From Candidatus Bathyarchaeota archaeon (lineage in GTDB: Archaea; Thermoproteota; Bathyarchaeia; Bathyarchaeales; Bathyarchaeaceae), in the NCBI GenBank assembly GCA_020346825.1, contig CP070791.1, positions 308,201 through 316,255 on the forward strand: a stretch of 8,055 nt of DNA, read 5' to 3'. The notes beneath the pieces were generated by a model. The model did not search any database. It was not told the DNA's origin and saw nothing but the letters and a program-made list of their open reading frames with translations. The translations under genes and the position numbers were made by a program. Of this stretch, positions 5,661 through 8,055 are shown in pieces. The first letter of the stretch is position 1. Each line of letters opens with the position of its first letter.

Positions 5661-5723
5661 AATCGCGTTTTCTATTAGCTCTCTGCATTTCTCGCTGTTT
5701 CAATTGAACAATTGAACGCGATT
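5661..5723. repeat. 9-bp inverted repeat with a tandem CAATTGAA inside
   Basis: AATCGCGTT (5661-5669) pairs perfectly with AACGCGATT (5715-5723). Inside the right half lies an exact tandem duplication CAATTGAA-CAATTGAA (5701-5716). The structure lies 120-180 bases before the bactofilin-like gene and could be an operator or a stem-loop at the end of the RAM transcript. Confidence 0.4.
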
Positions 5724-5788
5724 CTCAGATTGGTTACAGAGATGTCTTAGACTGGTCCCAGGTGAAGATGGTGAATCTGTAGCGTGAT

Positions 5789-5796
5789 TTCATAAA
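5789..5796 (+). promoter_or_regulatory. Possible TATA element for the bactofilin-like gene
   Basis: TTCATAAA is followed by the AT-rich GGATAATTAAC, 47 bases before TTG 5843. Transcription from about 5821 would leave a leader near 22 bases. Confidence 0.4.
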
Positions 5797-5842
5797 GGAT
5801 AATTAACAAAAAAGTTTTTCTTCTGAGTAGAAGTGGGAACAA

Positions 5843-7075
5843 TTGACTGAGATTGCAGCCTTGCCACAAAAGATAGTTGATAGAAGGATTATTGTCTTAA
5901 AATCTCGCCTTGATCCCACCATGGCAAGACTGTTGGGGGAGAAAGTGAAAGACAGATTCTTCACTAGACTACGCTTTTTTAAGCCCAAGCCTGAAATGAT
6001 ACGACTAATTTCTGTTGACAAATATTATGAACCATACGTTGTTGTTGGCGGAAAATACTCTATCGACTATTGTAAGAAGCACGTCTATTCTGTCAGTGTT
6101 GACAAGAACGCGCGAGAAGTAGCCCTATTTGATAAGAAATTCGTACCTGAACCGTCAAGCCAACTTCCTCATGGTGCACAAGTAATCAAAATGGATGGAG
6201 TAGCGTATTTTCACTACGAGGACGAGGCTTCCTTAGCCCTTGACAAGATAGGACGCAAAATCGATCCTGAACAATTGCCATGTGCCCCTTCCGAAGAGCG
6301 AACAGTGGAAGAATTAGCGAGGGTCGGAATAAAGTTTGCAGAAGTCAAGATCTCTCTTGAAGAAGAGATAGAATTTCTTTCGTCTAGAATCGCCAATCGA
6401 CCTTCAGATGTTGGTGAAGTTATTAGGGAGATGTTTGAAGTCAATGAGCGTACTTTAATTTACTTTCCAATGTACCAGCTTGCATTTCGAAATGTGAAGA
6501 CTGGAAAAGAGGCGATTGCGAGAATAGATGGCATTACTGGCAAGACTGTTCTAGGCGAATTCAGTAAGACAGTTTCAGAAGAATTCATGAGGGATCTGAG
6601 TGTCTCTGAGGGCCCAGAAGAAATCGCCAGAGATCCAAAAAACAAGACCATCGGCTTGCCTGAAGGTTCGAGAGCCTTAGAGATTGGAGGGAAGACGAAA
6701 TCTCCTTCCAAAGTCGCTAAAACATTTCTTATTGGTGCCAAAGCTACTACAGTAGCGGGAGACGTTGAGATTCCCTCTGGAACGACCGTGCGCAAAACGC
6801 TCAAGATTGAAGGGCATCTAAAAATTGGTTCAGACTGTCGAATCTTGGGAAAAGTGAAAGCTTTGGGGGATATTATGATAGGAGCTAACACAACGATTGA
6901 AGGAGACGTTGTTTCTGGCGGCAAAGTCGTGATAGGCCTAGATTCTGTCATACATGGATCACTAGAATCCGCCGAACACGTAGAGATAGGTGAAAACGCG
7001 GTCATTAAAGGGGGGCTGTATTCAGAATCCTCGATAGTACTGGACCGATTCGCGAGGGTCTACGGGCGCGAATAG
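5843..7075 (+). CDS. Bactofilin-like beta-helix protein with a large N-terminal extension
   Basis: The C-terminal 110 residues (about 300-410) are a run of short strand repeats of the kind GDVEI, GHLKIGSDCRI, GDIMIGANTTIEGDV and GSLESAEHVEIGENAVIKG. This is the signature of the bactofilin/polymer-forming right-handed beta-helix, whose members assemble into non-polar filaments on membranes. The N-terminal 290 residues are unlike bactofilins, which normally have short tails. They contain YYEPYVVVGG (61-70) and later IYFPMYQLAF (206-215) followed by GKEAIARIDGITGKTV, perhaps two divergent copies of one small beta domain, separated by an acidic helical segment (150-200). There is no signal peptide or transmembrane helix, so it is probably cytoplasmic or peripheral at the membrane. 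The TTG start is the only one possible after the TAG at 5828. The beta-helix assignment is good; filament formation is inferred. Confidence 0.8.
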   Translation: MTEIAALPQKIVDRRIIVLKSRLDPTMARLLGEKVKDRFFTRLRFFKPKPEMIRLISVDKYYEPYVVVGGKYSIDYCKKHVYSVSVDKNAREVALFDKKFVPEPSSQLPHGAQVIKMDGVAYFHYEDEASLALDKIGRKIDPEQLPCAPSEERTVEELARVGIKFAEVKISLEEEIEFLSSRIANRPSDVGEVIREMFEVNERTLIYFPMYQLAFRNVKTGKEAIARIDGITGKTVLGEFSKTVSEEFMRDLSVSEGPEEIARDPKNKTIGLPEGSRALEIGGKTKSPSKVAKTFLIGAKATTVAGDVEIPSGTTVRKTLKIEGHLKIGSDCRILGKVKALGDIMIGANTTIEGDVVSGGKVVIGLDSVIHGSLESAEHVEIGENAVIKGGLYSESSIVLDRFARVYGRE

Positions 7076-7094
7076 CTAAGATGCTGAGCGTAGT

Positions 7095-7238
7095 TCATTT
7101 ATTATAAAACTCTTCTCTGCTCGAGTTTTCAATTGTTTCACACACATGCACCGAGCCTATGCGTGATTTCATTGTCTCTCTCACATCGCGCGCACGTGTC
7201 GCAGATAACTCGGGTAGAGTCAGAATCAGAATCTCCAA
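7095..7238 (-). CDS. Possible 47-residue small protein antisense to the glycosyltransferase leader
   Basis: A minus-strand frame from TTG 7238 to TGA 7095 encodes 47 residues containing LPELSATRARDVRETMKSRI, with a natural-looking mix of charged and hydrophobic residues. An internal ATG at residue 23 is an alternative start. The frame is open a little further upstream, without ATG or GTG. There is no ribosome-binding site or TATA element at a sensible distance. The plus-strand frame on the same bases is rich in Ser, His and Val. I do not recognise it, and a chance frame is likely. Confidence 0.2.
   Translation of the reverse strand: MEILILTLPELSATRARDVRETMKSRIGSVHVCETIENSSREEFYNK
7102..7109 (+). 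promoter_or_regulatory. Possible TATA element TTATAAAA upstream of the glycosyltransferase
   Basis: This is the best TATA-like octamer in the spacer, only 26 bases after the bactofilin stop. If used it starts a transcript near 7130 with a leader of about 190 bases before the glycosyltransferase, long enough to hold regulatory structure or a small frame. Confidence 0.45.
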
Positions 7239-7309
7239 TTCATAATGTTTTTGTTTTCACGAACAAACAGAAACGGTCTATGATAACGGACGGAGTACCG
7301 AGGAAGTTC

Positions 7310-7316
7310 GAGGGTG
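7310..7316 (+). promoter_or_regulatory. Ribosome-binding site of the glycosyltransferase
   Basis: GAGGGTG lies four bases before TTG 7321. The glycosyltransferase frame upstream is open to a TAA at 7243 but contains no ATG, GTG or TTG, so this site supports the TTG start. Confidence 0.6.
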
Positions 7317-7320
7317 TCTT

Positions 7321-8016
7321 TTGATTTCATGGATCATTGCGGCCTATAATGAGGAGGAGCGTCTTCCAAAGACGCTTGGTCGAGTAATAGATGAACTCAA
7401 CACTATGGATTTCGAGATAATAGTTAGTGATGATGGAAGCAAAGACGGAACGTGTGATGTTGCTTCAACATATGCGAATATTCTTGACAATGTAAGAATA
7501 GTTGCCAATACCCACAAGGGAAGAGGATCTGCTTTGAGACATGGATTTAACACCTCTAAAGGTGAAGTAACTGTTCTTTCTTCTGCAGATATTTGGTTGC
7601 CACGTGATCAAGTAGAAAAACTTACTATGCTTCTTGATGATTTTGATTTAATTCTGCTATCTAAGCATGCACATGGATCAATAGGCTTCAATACCGGGAC
7701 TGCTAGAAGGTTTCTTAGCCTCTCTTTCAACTTTTTGGTGCGCCTTCTTTGGAAGCTTCCATACAGAGATACACAAGGATTAAAGATTTGTAAAGTAGCA
7801 GCTTTTAAGGAGATAATTTCACAAGCCAAATCTGATGGATTCTTATTTGGCCTAGAAATTGTTGTCTATGCTCACAAGATGAATCGAAAAGTTGTCGAGG
7901 TTCCTTGGGCGTACAGTTATTGCGCTGGAAGTAAAGTCGATCTGAGAAGCATCTTACAGATGATCAGGGGACTCCTGTTCCTGAAGGTGAGATCTCTAGG
8001 TATGTGGGTGCAATAG
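7321..8016 (+). CDS. Family 2 glycosyltransferase, dolichyl-phosphate sugar synthase-like
   Basis: The protein resembles DPM1/ALG5-type enzymes, which move a sugar from a nucleotide donor to dolichyl phosphate at the cytoplasmic face of the membrane for N-glycan or glycolipid synthesis. Seen in order are WIIAAYNEEERLPKTL (4-19), the nucleotide-binding IIVSDDGSKDGT (33-44), HKGRGSALRHGF (65-76), SSADIWLP (87-94), the family-typical RLLWKLPYRDTQGLK (141-155), FGLEIVVYAHK (176-186) and EVPWAY followed by SKV (204-206). At 231 residues it is a single GT-A domain with no clear membrane helix, like DPM1. The usual D-x-D is S88-A-D90, so the first aspartate is missing, and DTQGLK is one residue shorter than the common DTQCGFK. 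Donor and acceptor cannot be fixed from the sequence. Confidence 0.88.
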   Translation: MISWIIAAYNEEERLPKTLGRVIDELNTMDFEIIVSDDGSKDGTCDVASTYANILDNVRIVANTHKGRGSALRHGFNTSKGEVTVLSSADIWLPRDQVEKLTMLLDDFDLILLSKHAHGSIGFNTGTARRFLSLSFNFLVRLLWKLPYRDTQGLKICKVAAFKEIISQAKSDGFLFGLEIVVYAHKMNRKVVEVPWAYSYCAGSKVDLRSILQMIRGLLFLKVRSLGMWVQ

Positions 8017-8029
8017 TACGGTAAGGATA

Positions 8030-8055
8030 ATGGGACTGTTGATCAATTGGCCATC
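8030..8055 (+). CDS. Possible start of a downstream gene (partial)
   Basis: An ATG 13 bases after the glycosyltransferase stop, with AAGGA just ahead, opens a frame that runs off the window. Only eight residues are visible (MGLLINWP), too few to identify. The spacing suggests an operon with the glycosyltransferase. Confidence 0.35.

Noticed and set aside
6460..7005. 181-codon minus-strand frame
   Set aside because: It is antisense to the beta-helix repeats of the bactofilin-like gene. Its Pro/Ser/Thr-rich composition is the complement of the Gly/Glu/Val codons on the other strand.
7133..7324. 63-codon plus-strand frame ending in a TTGA overlap with the glycosyltransferase
   Set aside because: The composition is rich in Ser, His and Val with no fold signature or ribosome-binding site. 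The overlap alone is not enough to call a gene.
1..8055. CRISPR array, insertion sequence, tRNA or rRNA
   Set aside because: I found no regularly spaced repeats, transposase motifs with terminal repeats, cloverleaf pattern or conserved rRNA stretch by eye.

Overview
The window looks like a piece of an archaeal chromosome with moderate GC, most likely from an uncultured, non-halophilic lineage; a Bathyarchaeia-like origin is my guess, not something I can prove here. The evidence is indirect. Most genes stand alone behind AT-rich, TATA-like elements rather than bacterial -35/-10 pairs. Several genes start with TTG or GTG. The gene families are typical of archaea: a protein disulfide oxidoreductase fused to thioredoxin reductase, a single-domain DPM1/ALG5-like glycosyltransferase, a stand-alone Lrp/AsnC-type RAM domain and a tiny zinc ribbon.

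Layout. Positions 1-1598 (minus) hold a thioredoxin-reductase fusion whose C-terminal end is cut off by the window edge. A 214-bp divergent spacer separates it from pyruvate kinase (1813-3201, plus). A 423-bp gap follows, with a possible frameshifted small gene on the minus strand, and then a 47-residue zinc-ribbon protein (3625-3768, plus). A membrane protein with five predicted helices is on the minus strand (3880-4824). A 470-bp spacer rich in palindromes holds a possible cysteine-rich microprotein and leads to the RAM-domain protein (5295-5609, plus). A bactofilin-like beta-helix protein with a large N-terminal extension follows (5843-7075, plus), then a family 2 glycosyltransferase (7321-8016, plus). 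The first codons of another gene may begin at 8030.

No operon-scale pathway is visible. The genes serve redox homeostasis (TrxR fusion), the end of glycolysis (pyruvate kinase), possible small-molecule sensing (RAM), possible cell-surface or cytoskeletal scaffolding (bactofilin-like) and lipid-linked sugar transfer (glycosyltransferase). I see no mobile element, CRISPR array, tRNA or rRNA.

The points most worth following are the bactofilin-like protein with its novel N-terminal half, a pyruvate kinase that mixes K+-dependent and K+-independent signature residues, a small gene apparently broken at a CG dinucleotide run, and a GCGCGC element that recurs four times, only outside the main genes.
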